Assembly (NCBI GenBank): GCA_965247255.1
Contig: CBDFGS010000010.1
Location: 62,001 to 126,000, forward strand
Origin: CBDFGS01 sp965247255
GTDB taxonomy: Bacteria > Chloroflexota > Dehalococcoidia > Lucifugimonadales > CAUZJF01
DNA: 64,000 nt
Direction: 5' to 3'
Of the stretch, positions 8,911 to 17,853 are shown in pieces. The first letter of the stretch is position 1, and each line of letters starts with the position of its first letter. The translations under genes and the position numbers were made by a program. The notes under the pieces were generated by a model, which was given only the letters and a program-made list of their open reading frames with translations, was not told the origin of the DNA and did no database searches.

Positions 8911-10044
8911 CTATTCCGTGCGCCATTGCCCGGTGACGGGGTCGTAGAGCTCCACCGCCGTTACGTAGTTTCCCTTCTCGACCTTCGTAGCGCCTCCGAG
9001 AGCGATCACGACGCCATCGGGCAGCAGCGCTGCCACATGCATCGCACGTCCCTGGGTCATATTTCCCGCGCCGGACCACTCCCCAGTAGCCGGGTTGTAT
9101 AGCTCAGCGGTAGAACGTGGCGCCCGCAGCGGCCCGTGGGCGCCGCCGGCGACAAGCACCCTGCCGCCCTCCAACATGGTGGCGGTGTGAACGTATCGCG
9201 GGTCCGCCATGGAGCCGGTTCTCGTCCAGCCGGCCGACGATGGGTCGTATATCTCCGCCGAGGCGACCGCGGCAAAGTTGTGGTTGCCGCCACCCGCGAC
9301 CAGCACGGTGCCGTCTGACAGCAATGTCGCCGAGGGGCCTTGCCGCCCCTCTGACATTCGCGCAGCACTCGACCACATCCCGGTCGCGGGGTCGTATATC
9401 TCGACTGATGAATTGGCGCCAAAAACGTGGACCTGGTCGCCCCCACCTCCCGCGACCAACACCCTGCCGTCCCTCAGCAAGACCGCGACGTGCAGAACTC
9501 GCGCCGACCTCAAGCTCCCCACGTCGGACCATGTGCCGGACTGCGGGTCGTATACCTCCACGGCGCCGCCGACCCTGCGCCTGTTTTCCCACCCCCCCGA
9601 GACGAGCACGGTGCCATCCTGCAGGAGCACGGCAGCGTGCCCTGCGTGGGGATGCGCCATGCTGCCGGTTGGAGACCAGACGCCGGTGACCGGGTCATAC
9701 AGCTCGGCCGAGTCGAGCACGCCGGACTCGCTCATCCCACCCGCGACGAGGACCGTCCCATCGTCGAGGAGCGTTGCGCTGTGTTTGCCGCGCGGAGAGG
9801 ACATGCGGCCAACAGGCGACCACCTCGCCGTTGTGGGGTCGTACCGGTCTGCCGTATCGTGAACCGTCCCGTCGAGCTCCTCACCGCCGGTTATAAGTAC
9901 CGTTCCGTCGGCGAGAGTGCTTACTGTGGGAAATGCTCCCCTGTCTTGAGGACGGGTCTCTCCGATCGAACACCCGCCTGCTAGGAATAGAGAGACGAGC
10001 GCTGCAATCGCGGCGTGGCGGAGGGGGCGGGACCGCTTGGACAG
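8911..10044 (-). CDS. Kelch-repeat lipoprotein with a non-canonical start
   Basis: About 377 residues of kelch blades, each with a DGTVLVAGG-type strand and an ELYDPVTGVWS-type turn; about seven repeats form a probable beta-propeller. The first ATG (9804) lies inside the propeller. Upstream the same frame encodes a further blade and a signal peptide (SKRSRPLRHAAIAALVSLF) ending in LAGGC, a plausible lipidation site at residue 25. The frame is open to 10083, where a TGA closes it, but no ATG, GTG or TTG is present above 9804. CTG 10044 is my best guess. The gene follows the LppX-like gene with overlap, and the same two parts are fused in the gene at 11187-13430. Role unknown; extracytoplasmic. 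Confidence 0.7.
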   Translation of the reverse strand: MSKRSRPLRHAAIAALVSLFLAGGCSIGETRPQDRGAFPTVSTLADGTVLITGGEELDGTVHDTADRYDPTTARWSPVGRMSSPRGKHSATLLDDGTVLVAGGMSESGVLDSAELYDPVTGVWSPTGSMAHPHAGHAAVLLQDGTVLVSGGWENRRRVGGAVEVYDPQSGTWSDVGSLRSARVLHVAVLLRDGRVLVAGGGGDQVHVFGANSSVEIYDPATGMWSSAARMSEGRQGPSATLLSDGTVLVAGGGNHNFAAVASAEIYDPSSAGWTRTGSMADPRYVHTATMLEGGRVLVAGGAHGPLRAPRSTAELYNPATGEWSGAGNMTQGRAMHVAALLPDGVVIALGGATKVEKGNYVTAVELYDPVTGQWRTE

Positions 10045-10058
10045 GTTCGAGCCAGCTA

Positions 10059-10877
10059 CTATTTCGAGCCGACCTGCGGCGCCTCAATAGACACCGGCTT
10101 GCCGATGTCTCGAAGCTTAAGGGTCAAGGATATCGATCCTTTAGCGTCGACCGAAAGGCCACCGAGTCCTTTGACGAACGGGCCGATCTTGTCCGACTCA
10201 CCCTTGATAGTAACCTGCCTCAGCAGCCGGTCCTCGGCCCCTATCCACAAGCTGACCTCGAATTCTCCGGCATCCAGTCCAAGCACCCCGGGCGGGTTGA
10301 CTCCGGAAACGTTGAAGGTAGGGACATCGTCGAGGGTTTCCGTTGTCAGCACGGCGTTTTGGATCGCGGCTGGCAGAGCTTCCAAGAACTGGTCGGGCTG
10401 CACAAAGAACGGCGCATCGCTCTCCATGACAGTCCATTCCCCTGTGGTTATGTCCGTGAAGTAGGTGACGCCGCCAATACTTATGATGTCGGCTTTAATG
10501 GTTATGAACACGGCGCTCAACGATAGCTGGCCCTTCATGCGGTCAGGGCGCTGGATGTCACCGTTGAGCTTGATCGGGATCACCAGCGGCTGCCCCCCGG
10601 TGCTCAGCTTGACCTGGATATTCATGTCGAAGCCGATGCTGTCGACCTGTTGCATCGCCGCAACAGCAGACTGAAGCAAGTCCTCTACCGACACGTCGGG
10701 CAAGGACTGCGCCGGCACGGGCGTTGGTGTGGGGGTCGGTGTCGGGGTGGGGGGTGGAGTCGGGGTGGGGGTGGCCGCGCCACCGCTATCGGAGCATACC
10801 GTCAGCACCAAGCCCGCGAGAGCAGCCAACGCGACTGCCAGAACCCTGTTCAATCTCGTCACCTCACTAGCTAGCAT
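10059..10877 (-). CDS. LppX/LprG-like lipoprotein with Thr-Pro linker
   Basis: A 272-residue exported lipoprotein. A signal peptide ends in LTVC (lipidated cysteine at about residue 28). A linker of alternating Thr and Pro (about residues 36-55) follows, then a domain of about 200 residues. This domain resembles LppX/LprAFG or LolA-type lipid-binding barrels (VEDLLQSAVAAMQQVDS, GDIQRPDRMKG, VTYFTDITTGEW). Such proteins bind or carry lipids at the cell surface. ATG 10877 is used here; a TTG eight codons later has a better ribosome site. It is paralogous to residues about 90-310 of the fused protein at 11187-13430. Confidence 0.75.
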   Translation of the reverse strand: MLASEVTRLNRVLAVALAALAGLVLTVCSDSGGAATPTPTPPPTPTPTPTPTPVPAQSLPDVSVEDLLQSAVAAMQQVDSIGFDMNIQVKLSTGGQPLVIPIKLNGDIQRPDRMKGQLSLSAVFITIKADIISIGGVTYFTDITTGEWTVMESDAPFFVQPDQFLEALPAAIQNAVLTTETLDDVPTFNVSGVNPPGVLGLDAGEFEVSLWIGAEDRLLRQVTIKGESDKIGPFVKGLGGLSVDAKGSISLTLKLRDIGKPVSIEAPQVGSK

Positions 10878-11057
10878 CTTAACACGGAAGGGGGCCGGTC
10901 AACGAAAACGACGTTCCTCGCCGGGATGCTCCGAATGGCCATGCAAGAATCGCTCCATGGGTCTCCGTCCGATGAAGCGACAACACAAGAACTGCCATCC
11001 ACCCGCGGGGAAAAAGGATGCATTAAGGGGCGCTTCGACAAGCTCTCGCAAGCGACA

Positions 11058-11078
11058 GGGCAGGTTTGAAACCTGCCC
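11058..11078. repeat. Perfect 21-bp palindrome, dispersed family, copy 1
   Basis: GGGCAGGTTT, one G, then AAACCTGCCC. A near-identical palindrome (GGGCGGGTTT and its complement) lies at 60831-60851 inside the insertion that splits the ATPase-nuclease gene. The flanking bases (TAGGGG on one side, TGTCG on the other) are also shared. The rest of the 309-base gap 10878-11186 holds no gene that I can see. Confidence 0.6.
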
Positions 11079-11186
11079 CTACGCCAAAAGGGGATCGACG
11101 CCTCCGACCATTGTGAGTGAGATGACAGGGCTGTCAGAGGATCGCCAAAACGTGAGAGCTGTGCGACACCGCGGAGAACACCCGGC

Positions 11187-13430
11187 TCACTCAGAGAGCT
11201 CGAGCACCTCTGACGACGCAACCGTCCCTTCGTCGTTCAACCCGCCCGCAATCAACACTCGGCCGTCTTGAAGCAGCGTCGCGGTGTGGCCCTGGCGCGA
11301 CTGCCCCAGATCCGCGGCGGCAGACCAGGCGCCGCTCACGGGACCGTACAGTTCGGTCGAAGCGACCACGGAGAAAGCGCTCGATAACCCGCCGGTGACG
11401 AGGACGAGGCCGTCTGCAAGTTTCACCGCAGCGTGGACTCCGCGGGCCGCGCCCATGTTAGGCACGGGCGACCAGGCCCCGGAGGAAGGATCGAATATCT
11501 CGGCCGAGGAGATCGAACTGAAGGTGTCGTCCATGCCGCCCGTTACCAGCACCCTGCCATCGGGGAGCAGCGTCGCCGTCGTGAACCCCCGGGGCGTTGC
11601 CATGGACCCTGCTTGCGACCAGGTCTTCGTAGAGGGGTTGTACACCTCAGCCGTCTGCAGCACGCCCAGGGCTCCGCCTCCGCCGACCACGAGGACCTTC
11701 CCGTCGAGAAGCCGGGTCGCGGTGTGCGCCGCTCTGGCTTCGTCCATCGCGGCCACCGAGGACCAGGCGCCCGTCGCCGGATCGAAGACCTCCGCCGAGG
11801 CTGCGGGTTGGCCGCTCTCATCTCCCCCGCCGGCCACGAGCACCGTCCCGTCGAAGAGCAGGGTCGCCGTATGCCCTGCCCTGGACGAGGTCATATTCGT
11901 CGCCGGCGCCCACGACCCGGAGTCCGAGTCGAATAGCTCGGTGGAAGCCAGCGCGTCCGCGCGATCATTGGCGCCGCCCACGACCAGCGTTCGGCCGTCG
12001 TCCAGGGCGGTCGCCGTGTGAAACCGTCTCGGCTCCGACAACGCAGCCGCGGGGACCCAAAGGCCCGTGCCTGCGTCGTAGACCTCGGCCGAGGATAGCG
12101 TGGCGGACTCGTTGACGCCGCCCACCGCCAACACCCGGCCGTCTTCGAGAAGCGTCGCCGTATGAGCGTACCGTGCCTCGATCATGACGCCGGAGGCCGG
12201 TTGCGGGCCGGCGGTTGGAGGAGCAATCTGAGGAAACGGGAGGGTTGTCGGCGCAGGACACGACTGCGACGACTCGTCCTGCCGCGTGACTTTGGCCGTC
12301 GAGTCCCAACAGTAGTAGTAGGTGCTTGTAGCGTTGGGATAGAATCGGGAGTAGAGCGGGACCGTGCTCGTTCCGGTGGGATGCTCTATCCACGAGTTCA
12401 CTGAGACGGCGCTGGGCTCGACCTCGACTACGCGTCGCTCACCCAACATCACTTCGAAGGCCGTCTGCACGGCTACCTTTTCCGATACCTTCGCGGTATC
12501 GGGCGAGATCTCGGGCGGCTCGATCGATACCGGCTTGCCATAGTCGGTCAGTTTCATGCTCAAGAACACCGAGGCGTTGCCCTGCGGAATGACGCCGGCG
12601 GCCCCTTCGCCTGAAGTACCTTGCTCGATGGTCCCTCGGGCCTCGATTTTCCTGAGAAGGCTATCTTCGACCCCGATCCAATACGTTACCTCGGTGTCAG
12701 CGCCTATCCCGGTAACGGTTCCTTCCGGGGCGAGCGCCGATATGCGGTATACGGCCCGGCCCTCGAGTGTCTCCTCCCCGTCCAGGGCGACGTTGTGGAG
12801 ATCGGCGGGCTCGAGTTGGACGAAATCGCTGGGGTCGGCTAGAAACGCCTGACCCGTGCCGACCTCCCAGGCTCCGGTCTCCGGGTCTTTCGTGTACGTA
12901 GTGTCCCCAATGCTGATCGTCTCCGTCTCGATGTTGAAGAACAGGAATGTGGTCGATATGACGCCCCGCATCCGGTCCGGCGCCTGGACGTCGCCGACGA
13001 AGCTGATCGGTATCTCGATGGTCTGCCCCTCCGCCTGCACTTTGGTTTCGATGTTCATTTCGAAGTGAAACGAGGCGACCTGCTTCATCGCTGCAGCCGC
13101 AGCCTCCAGGATGCCCAGTGCACCAAATCGCTCCGCGGACGGGGTGGCTGTAGGCGTCGGCGTTGCAGTTGGCGTCGGTGTGGGCGGCGGGGTAGGAGTG
13201 GGACTTGGTGTGGGCGTTGGCGTGTGCGTAGGTGTGGGTGGGGGAGTGAGTGTCGGCGTCGGCGCCAGCGTGGACGCAGGAGGGGAGGAAGCCGTGGAGG
13301 TAGGGCCGGCCAACGAAGCCCCGGGGGTAGCCGCGCTTCCATCGGGGATGTCGGTCACAGCCGGCTCATCCGTGCATGCGGCGACCGCCATGGACAGGCA
13401 GAGCAAGACGGCAACCAGGTGTTTGGTCAT
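11187..13430 (-). CDS. Lipoprotein fusing LppX/LprG-like domain and kelch propeller
   Basis: A 747-residue exported protein. ATG 13430 starts a clear lipoprotein signal (MTKHLVAVLLCLSMAVAAC, lipidation at Cys-19). The frame is open to 13544, but that lead lacks signal character. After a low-complexity Thr/Pro linker comes an LppX-like domain (FGALGILEAAAAAMKQVASF, GDVQAPDRMRG). A region with YYYCWDSTAKV follows, then six to seven kelch repeats (DGRVLAVGG, DGTVLVAGG, AEVFDPATGAWS) to the C-terminus. This is the same pair of domains encoded separately at 8911-10877, which suggests that the two act together outside the cell, perhaps in lipid or glycan handling. That role is inference. Confidence 0.78.
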   Translation of the reverse strand: MTKHLVAVLLCLSMAVAACTDEPAVTDIPDGSAATPGASLAGPTSTASSPPASTLAPTPTLTPPPTPTHTPTPTPSPTPTPPPTPTPTATPTPTATPSAERFGALGILEAAAAAMKQVASFHFEMNIETKVQAEGQTIEIPISFVGDVQAPDRMRGVISTTFLFFNIETETISIGDTTYTKDPETGAWEVGTGQAFLADPSDFVQLEPADLHNVALDGEETLEGRAVYRISALAPEGTVTGIGADTEVTYWIGVEDSLLRKIEARGTIEQGTSGEGAAGVIPQGNASVFLSMKLTDYGKPVSIEPPEISPDTAKVSEKVAVQTAFEVMLGERRVVEVEPSAVSVNSWIEHPTGTSTVPLYSRFYPNATSTYYYCWDSTAKVTRQDESSQSCPAPTTLPFPQIAPPTAGPQPASGVMIEARYAHTATLLEDGRVLAVGGVNESATLSSAEVYDAGTGLWVPAAALSEPRRFHTATALDDGRTLVVGGANDRADALASTELFDSDSGSWAPATNMTSSRAGHTATLLFDGTVLVAGGGDESGQPAASAEVFDPATGAWSSVAAMDEARAAHTATRLLDGKVLVVGGGGALGVLQTAEVYNPSTKTWSQAGSMATPRGFTTATLLPDGRVLVTGGMDDTFSSISSAEIFDPSSGAWSPVPNMGAARGVHAAVKLADGLVLVTGGLSSAFSVVASTELYGPVSGAWSAAADLGQSRQGHTATLLQDGRVLIAGGLNDEGTVASSEVLELSE

Positions 13431-13583
13431 GAGGCGATTTTCCGAAGGTGAGGGTTCGCGCAGAAGACGGAGGGACAACCGAGCGCGACGATGCGCCGGT
13501 CGAATCTTAACATGACGCCTATGCGTGTCAACTTGGCGGGCCATGCATTAGAATGTCGTCACTGGGCGAGGTAAAGGCCTGAA

Positions 13584-14462
13584 GTGATCGAGATATACAC
13601 AGACGGAGCGTGCTCCGGGAACCCCGGCCATGGAGGCTGGGCTGCCGTGATTGTGGAGGACGGCTCCGAGCGGGCGATACACGGCCATGAGAAGCGAACG
13701 ACCAACAACAGGATGGAGATCACGGCGGCCATCGAAGGCCTCGCCGACGTGCCGGCCGGAGTGCGCGTTGGGCTGGTATCGGATAGCCAGTACGTGGTGA
13801 ACACGATGACGCGGAACTGGAAGCGCAAAGCCAACGCCGACCTCTGGGCGCGGCTTGACGCAGAGGCGGGCAAGAGGATGGTCGAGTGGCAGTGGGTCCG
13901 GGGCCACGCCGGCCATCCGCTCAATGAGAAGGCGGACTCCCTAGCCCAACGGGAGGCCCGGGGCAACTCACCAATGCCGGACGAGGCCCAGCTCTCCCAC
14001 GTCGACGACGCCGGGACGGCCCGCATGGTCGACGTAGGGTCGAAGCCCGCGACGCAGCGTGTCGCCGTGGCGAAGGGCTCGGTGGCGATGCTGCCCGAGA
14101 CGCTGGAGCTGATCAGGTCCAGCGGTCTTGAAAAAGGGGACGTGTTGGGCGCCGCTCGCCTGGCCGGCCTAATGGGCGCCAAGAGCACCTCTCGTTTGAT
14201 TCCGCTTTGCCACCCGATCCCCCTAGATCACATCTCCGTCGAGTTCGAGATTGACGAGAAACAGAGCGCGGTCACCATCGCCGCCACGGCCAAGGCGACG
14301 GCGAGGACCGGAGTGGAGATGGAGGCGCTAACCGCGGTTACGGTGGCAGCGCTGACGATATACGATATGGCAAAGTCGGCCGACCGCGGAATGCGAATCG
14401 GCGACGTTCGGCTGGTCCGCAAGAGCGGCGGCAAGAGCGGCGAGATCGTCCTCGAAGACTGA
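13584..14462 (+). CDS. RNase HI fused to cyclic pyranopterin monophosphate synthase MoaC
   Basis: Two complete enzymes in one 292-residue frame. Residues 1-125 are RNase HI, with the catalytic set Asp7 (YTDGACSGNPG), Glu45 (NNRMEI), Asp67 (VSDSQYV) and Asp118 (NEKADSLA). It cleaves RNA in RNA-DNA hybrids. Residues about 137-292 are MoaC (LSHVDDAGTARMVDVGSK, GAKSTSRLIPLCHPIPL, VEMEALTAVTVAALTIYDM). MoaC makes cyclic pyranopterin monophosphate in molybdenum-cofactor synthesis and acts after MoaA, which is encoded at 7736. The linker is about 12 residues and no stop or internal start with a ribosome site is obvious. The start is GTG 13584. The two activities have no known link. Confidence 0.9.
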   Translation: MIEIYTDGACSGNPGHGGWAAVIVEDGSERAIHGHEKRTTNNRMEITAAIEGLADVPAGVRVGLVSDSQYVVNTMTRNWKRKANADLWARLDAEAGKRMVEWQWVRGHAGHPLNEKADSLAQREARGNSPMPDEAQLSHVDDAGTARMVDVGSKPATQRVAVAKGSVAMLPETLELIRSSGLEKGDVLGAARLAGLMGAKSTSRLIPLCHPIPLDHISVEFEIDEKQSAVTIAATAKATARTGVEMEALTAVTVAALTIYDMAKSADRGMRIGDVRLVRKSGGKSGEIVLED

Positions 14463-14489
14463 ACCCCATGCCGGGCCCCGAATAGTTCC

Positions 14490-16742
14490 TTGTCACGCGT
14501 TATGCCGGTATTCCGTCGCAGCCCCTCGGTGTTTTACCGCTATTCGACGCGGCTGCCAGGTAAATACCCCTCCAGGTATTGCGTTTGCGGGCGCCTTCCT
14601 AGCATACTGCCAGCTAGGCCGCGCATCACGACAACGGAGTGTCCCCAGCGGCCCCCGCCGGCCCAGGCGCGGGTGATCTCACGAGGAGTCAGCGTTCTCG
14701 CCTTGATCTCAACACTCTCTCGACCGACCAGGGCCTTACGGTTCGATATCGAGAGCTTCGGTCAGCCACAGCCCTGGAGCGTGGTGCACCGCAGCGTGGA
14801 GTACCCCGGCGAAGTGATCGTCGCGGAGAACGTTGACCCTGATTGGGGACAAACCTTGAAGGGCGAGCTTTGCTTCCGGTTGGTCTTCTATACCGTCCCT
14901 CGCCGCATAGCGCCCGGACAGATCAGCGACCCCCGCATAGCGATGGTGGTCCCCAGAAGCGCCTCCGACCCCCTAAGGGACCGGCTGAACCGGGAGCTGC
15001 TCGCCATACGCGAGACCCAGGAGCGTTACGTCACCCGCGGCGCTTCGGGTTATAGGGTGACGCGCAGCCCGATCGAAGAGAGAGCCGAGTCCGTATCGGA
15101 GGAGGTGTCGAAGCGAGACGCCCTCTTGTACGCCGATGGACGCATCTACACCTACTCGGGTACGGCAGTGCGGCCCAAGCACGTTTTTGACGGTCCCATC
15201 CCCAACGTGTGGGTCGACCGTGTTATCGAGTTTGTGTACCTGCAAGCGTATCCAGACCTCCCATTCGACCATCGGGATATCCCTACCACGCTGACCGCCG
15301 AGCGCATCTGGGACATATTCAAGGGGCTGGTCCAAGACGACCCGGCGTCGTCCGAGGCGGCCCGGGCTTTCGGTCCCGCCCTTGGTCTCTCGAATGAGGA
15401 GGCGCCGGCCCGGTTTGAGGCCACGCGCTCCGAGGTCGTGACCTACCTTGCCGGAGCGCTCGAATCACAGCGAGGTGACGCGCCGGCTCAGACGTTTCTC
15501 GATGACGTGTGTCTGAGTCTGGGACTGAGCAGAACGCTGGCAGCCCTTTACCTGTTCGCCTTCGTGCGTCACGCCAACGCCGAGGCCACGCTTGTGGCCG
15601 GCCATTCGCTGCGAAGCAGGACCGGCGGGAGATACCCGGGCGACACAGTTTTATCGGACCTGATCGGAGAGTTCGTGCCCTCGAACTCTCTGCCGTCGCA
15701 GCTCAAGCGGGTGCGCTCCCGGCCATCTATAGGGTGGAACACGGTCTTGCCCTACGCCGTCCTGCTGTGTGAGGGGGCGAGGCCCTCTCGGCGACGCAAG
15801 GAGATCAGGGACCAGGAGAAAAATGTCACGCGGGCACTACAGGAGCTCGGAGGGCGCGTGACCAATTTGAAGCGCGAGGTGGTGTCGCTGGCGGCTATTT
15901 TAGACCAGAGCCCCGACGACATCGTCGAGACCCTCGACGCGGTGCAGTGTGTATGCGCCAGCGAAGGCTATAATGAGCTCAGGAGCGAGGCGGCGGAGTA
16001 TTTTGGGTCACCGTCGGCCCTGGGCTCAGCGCTCAGGCTAATCGAGCGGCTAGAGAAAGTCGCGGAGTTGGCGCCGAGGGTAGCCCAAGTCCGAGGCTAC
16101 CTGGATGGGATGCAGCTAGGGCGAGGCTACGAGAATCTAGCGCTGCAGCGCGATGCCGTCGCGGGGAGGCTTGTGCTGACCGGGCTGGTCTCCGACCCTT
16201 CCCTGTGGAGCAGCACGGAGGACAGCTTCCGGAGGCTCCGCCGCGACTATTCGCACGCGTATCTCACCTACCATACGTCCTATCACACCGACTCCCGTGA
16301 TCTGGCGCGAGAGATCGAGACGGCTAGGCCTCGCATAGAGGCCCTCGAACGACTTAACCATATCGACGGGTTGGGTGGCGCCATCGGGCCCGACGTAAGT
16401 GGACGGTTGGAGGGGGTATCAACTTTGTTCCGGACTTGCTCAGCCTCCGAAAAAGATATGGAGCTGGAAACCTCCCCGGTATGCGAGTCCTGTCACCTCC
16501 CGCTGGGCGAGGAGCTTCCCCGCCTTGAGACGACTGCCGTGCTTAATGAAGCCGACAACGCCCTGGACGAGTACCGCCACAGGTTAAGCTCAAGGGGCGT
16601 AAGCCAGGTCCTGGCCGACCGATCGAGGGGACACCTCGACAAGCTAATCCGGCTGGCGCAGGTTAGCGATCTATCGTCGCTCGATAGCGTCTTGGACCAG
16701 GAGGTGGTGGAGTTCTTGCGCGATTTCTTGGAGGAGGGCTAA
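14490..16742 (+). CDS. Large orphan protein with C-terminal CxxC zinc pair
   Basis: The frame encodes 750 residues that I do not recognise. The first 75 residues look non-coding and no clear ribosome site marks the start, so the true N-terminus is probably 100-250 bases further in. There is no P-loop, signal peptide or membrane helix. Residues about 430-640 are helical and charged. Near residue 650 stands CESCHLPLGEELP, a single cysteine pair. The helical C-terminal layout followed by a CxxC resembles the tail of large DUF6079/PglY-type proteins, but the ATPase part is missing, so this is a weak resemblance only. It ends seven bases before the PfkB gene. Confidence 0.6.
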   Translation: MSRVMPVFRRSPSVFYRYSTRLPGKYPSRYCVCGRLPSILPARPRITTTECPQRPPPAQARVISRGVSVLALISTLSRPTRALRFDIESFGQPQPWSVVHRSVEYPGEVIVAENVDPDWGQTLKGELCFRLVFYTVPRRIAPGQISDPRIAMVVPRSASDPLRDRLNRELLAIRETQERYVTRGASGYRVTRSPIEERAESVSEEVSKRDALLYADGRIYTYSGTAVRPKHVFDGPIPNVWVDRVIEFVYLQAYPDLPFDHRDIPTTLTAERIWDIFKGLVQDDPASSEAARAFGPALGLSNEEAPARFEATRSEVVTYLAGALESQRGDAPAQTFLDDVCLSLGLSRTLAALYLFAFVRHANAEATLVAGHSLRSRTGGRYPGDTVLSDLIGEFVPSNSLPSQLKRVRSRPSIGWNTVLPYAVLLCEGARPSRRRKEIRDQEKNVTRALQELGGRVTNLKREVVSLAAILDQSPDDIVETLDAVQCVCASEGYNELRSEAAEYFGSPSALGSALRLIERLEKVAELAPRVAQVRGYLDGMQLGRGYENLALQRDAVAGRLVLTGLVSDPSLWSSTEDSFRRLRRDYSHAYLTYHTSYHTDSRDLAREIETARPRIEALERLNHIDGLGGAIGPDVSGRLEGVSTLFRTCSASEKDMELETSPVCESCHLPLGEELPRLETTAVLNEADNALDEYRHRLSSRGVSQVLADRSRGHLDKLIRLAQVSDLSSLDSVLDQEVVEFLRDFLEEG

Positions 16743-16749
16743 CGGGGCC

Positions 16750-17583
16750 GTGGGAGCTCCCAACCTTCTCGCGATCGGCCACGTCAGCGAAGACGCATCC
16801 AACGGCGGGTACCGCCTCGGCGGGGCGGTGACCTACGGCGCGTTGACCGCTTCCCGACTCGGCCTTCGCCCCGCCGTCGTCACCAGCGCAAGACCGGACT
16901 TCGACGTCAGCGCCCTGGGTGTGCCGGTGCACGTGGTGAGCGCCCCTTCCACTACCACGTTTCGCGACTCTTATAGCGTGGGCAAGCGGCGCCAGACCGT
17001 AGAGAGCGTCGCGCGGAGCATCACCCTGGACGACGTCCCCACTAAGTGGCGATCGGCGCGGCTTGTCTTGCTGGCCCCGGTCGCCCAGGAAGTCGACCCG
17101 GCCCTGGCCCGCCACTTCGATAAGTCGGTCGTAGTAGCAGCCATACAGGGCTGGCTCAGAAGCTGGGACCGGTCGGGCACGGTGACGCCGCGTAGATGGG
17201 AAGGACGCGACGTCCTCCCGCACGTGGATGCCGCCGTGGTCTCAGCGGACGACGTCGCCGACCCGGGCTTGATAGAACTCTGGGCAGAGCTCGCCAGCGT
17301 GCTCATAGTGACGAAGGGCAAAGAGGGCGCCGAAATGCACCGAGCAGGCGCCTGGGAAGAGATTGCGCCGTTCCCGGTGGATGAGGTGGACCCGACTGGG
17401 GCGGGAGACGTATTCGCCGCGGCATATCTGGCGGCCTACGGGCGTGGGGGCGATCCAGTGGAGGCGGCTCGGTTTGCGAGTTGCGCCGCTAGCTTCTGCG
17501 TAGAGGCGGAAGGGACAGCCGGCGTACCCACCGCGTCTCTCATCCATGCGCGGCTCAGGTCCTCTCGACCGGGGGCTGACTAG
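16750..17583 (+). CDS. PfkB-family sugar or nucleoside kinase
   Basis: A 277-residue ribokinase-fold protein. The N-terminal RLGGAVTYGALTASRLG substrate-binding segment and the C-terminal DPTGAGDVFAAAY motif, with the catalytic aspartate and anion hole, are present. Substrate cannot be assigned. It starts at GTG 16750, seven bases after the orphan gene at 14490-16742, so the two probably share a transcript. Confidence 0.85.
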   Translation: MGAPNLLAIGHVSEDASNGGYRLGGAVTYGALTASRLGLRPAVVTSARPDFDVSALGVPVHVVSAPSTTTFRDSYSVGKRRQTVESVARSITLDDVPTKWRSARLVLLAPVAQEVDPALARHFDKSVVVAAIQGWLRSWDRSGTVTPRRWEGRDVLPHVDAAVVSADDVADPGLIELWAELASVLIVTKGKEGAEMHRAGAWEEIAPFPVDEVDPTGAGDVFAAAYLAAYGRGGDPVEAARFASCAASFCVEAEGTAGVPTASLIHARLRSSRPGAD

Positions 17584-17777
17584 GTCTTGGCGCGAACCCG
17601 AGACTCATGGGGGCGGGACCTCCCCCAGAGGGTCTAGGCCCCTTCGCGCACTAACCGCAAACTGCTAGCTGCGTTCCACCGTAATGTGTAGTAGTATCCT
17701 TGTGCTTCGTGACACATGCGCGATAGCCGCTGCGGCGGCTAAATCCCCAGTAGTCGGTCCTTACCTGAATGATTGCG

Positions 17778-17806
17778 TTGACAGGCCGAAGTACGCTTGC
17801 TTCGAT
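17778..17806 (+). promoter_or_regulatory. Candidate promoter of the ABC exporter operon
   Basis: TTGACA (17778-17783), 17 bases, then TTCGAT (17801-17806). The -35 is perfect and the -10 is poor. It would give a leader of about 40 bases before ATG 17854 and lies in the 270-base gap after the PfkB gene, in which I see no gene. Confidence 0.38.
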
Positions 17807-17853
17807 AGTTGGGTTTATGCACCCGGTGCAACGCTGTGTGACGGCACGTGCCC

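Noticed and set aside
10729..10800. Gly/Val-rich plus-strand frame over the Thr-Pro linker
   Set aside because: It is the reverse complement of a low-complexity coding repeat; the minus-strand lipoprotein explains the pattern. The same applies near 13111-13290.
11187..13430. Repeat array suggestive of CRISPR
   Set aside because: The periodic similarity comes from kelch repeats of variable spacing and sequence, and there are no unique spacers. No CRISPR array is seen anywhere in the window.
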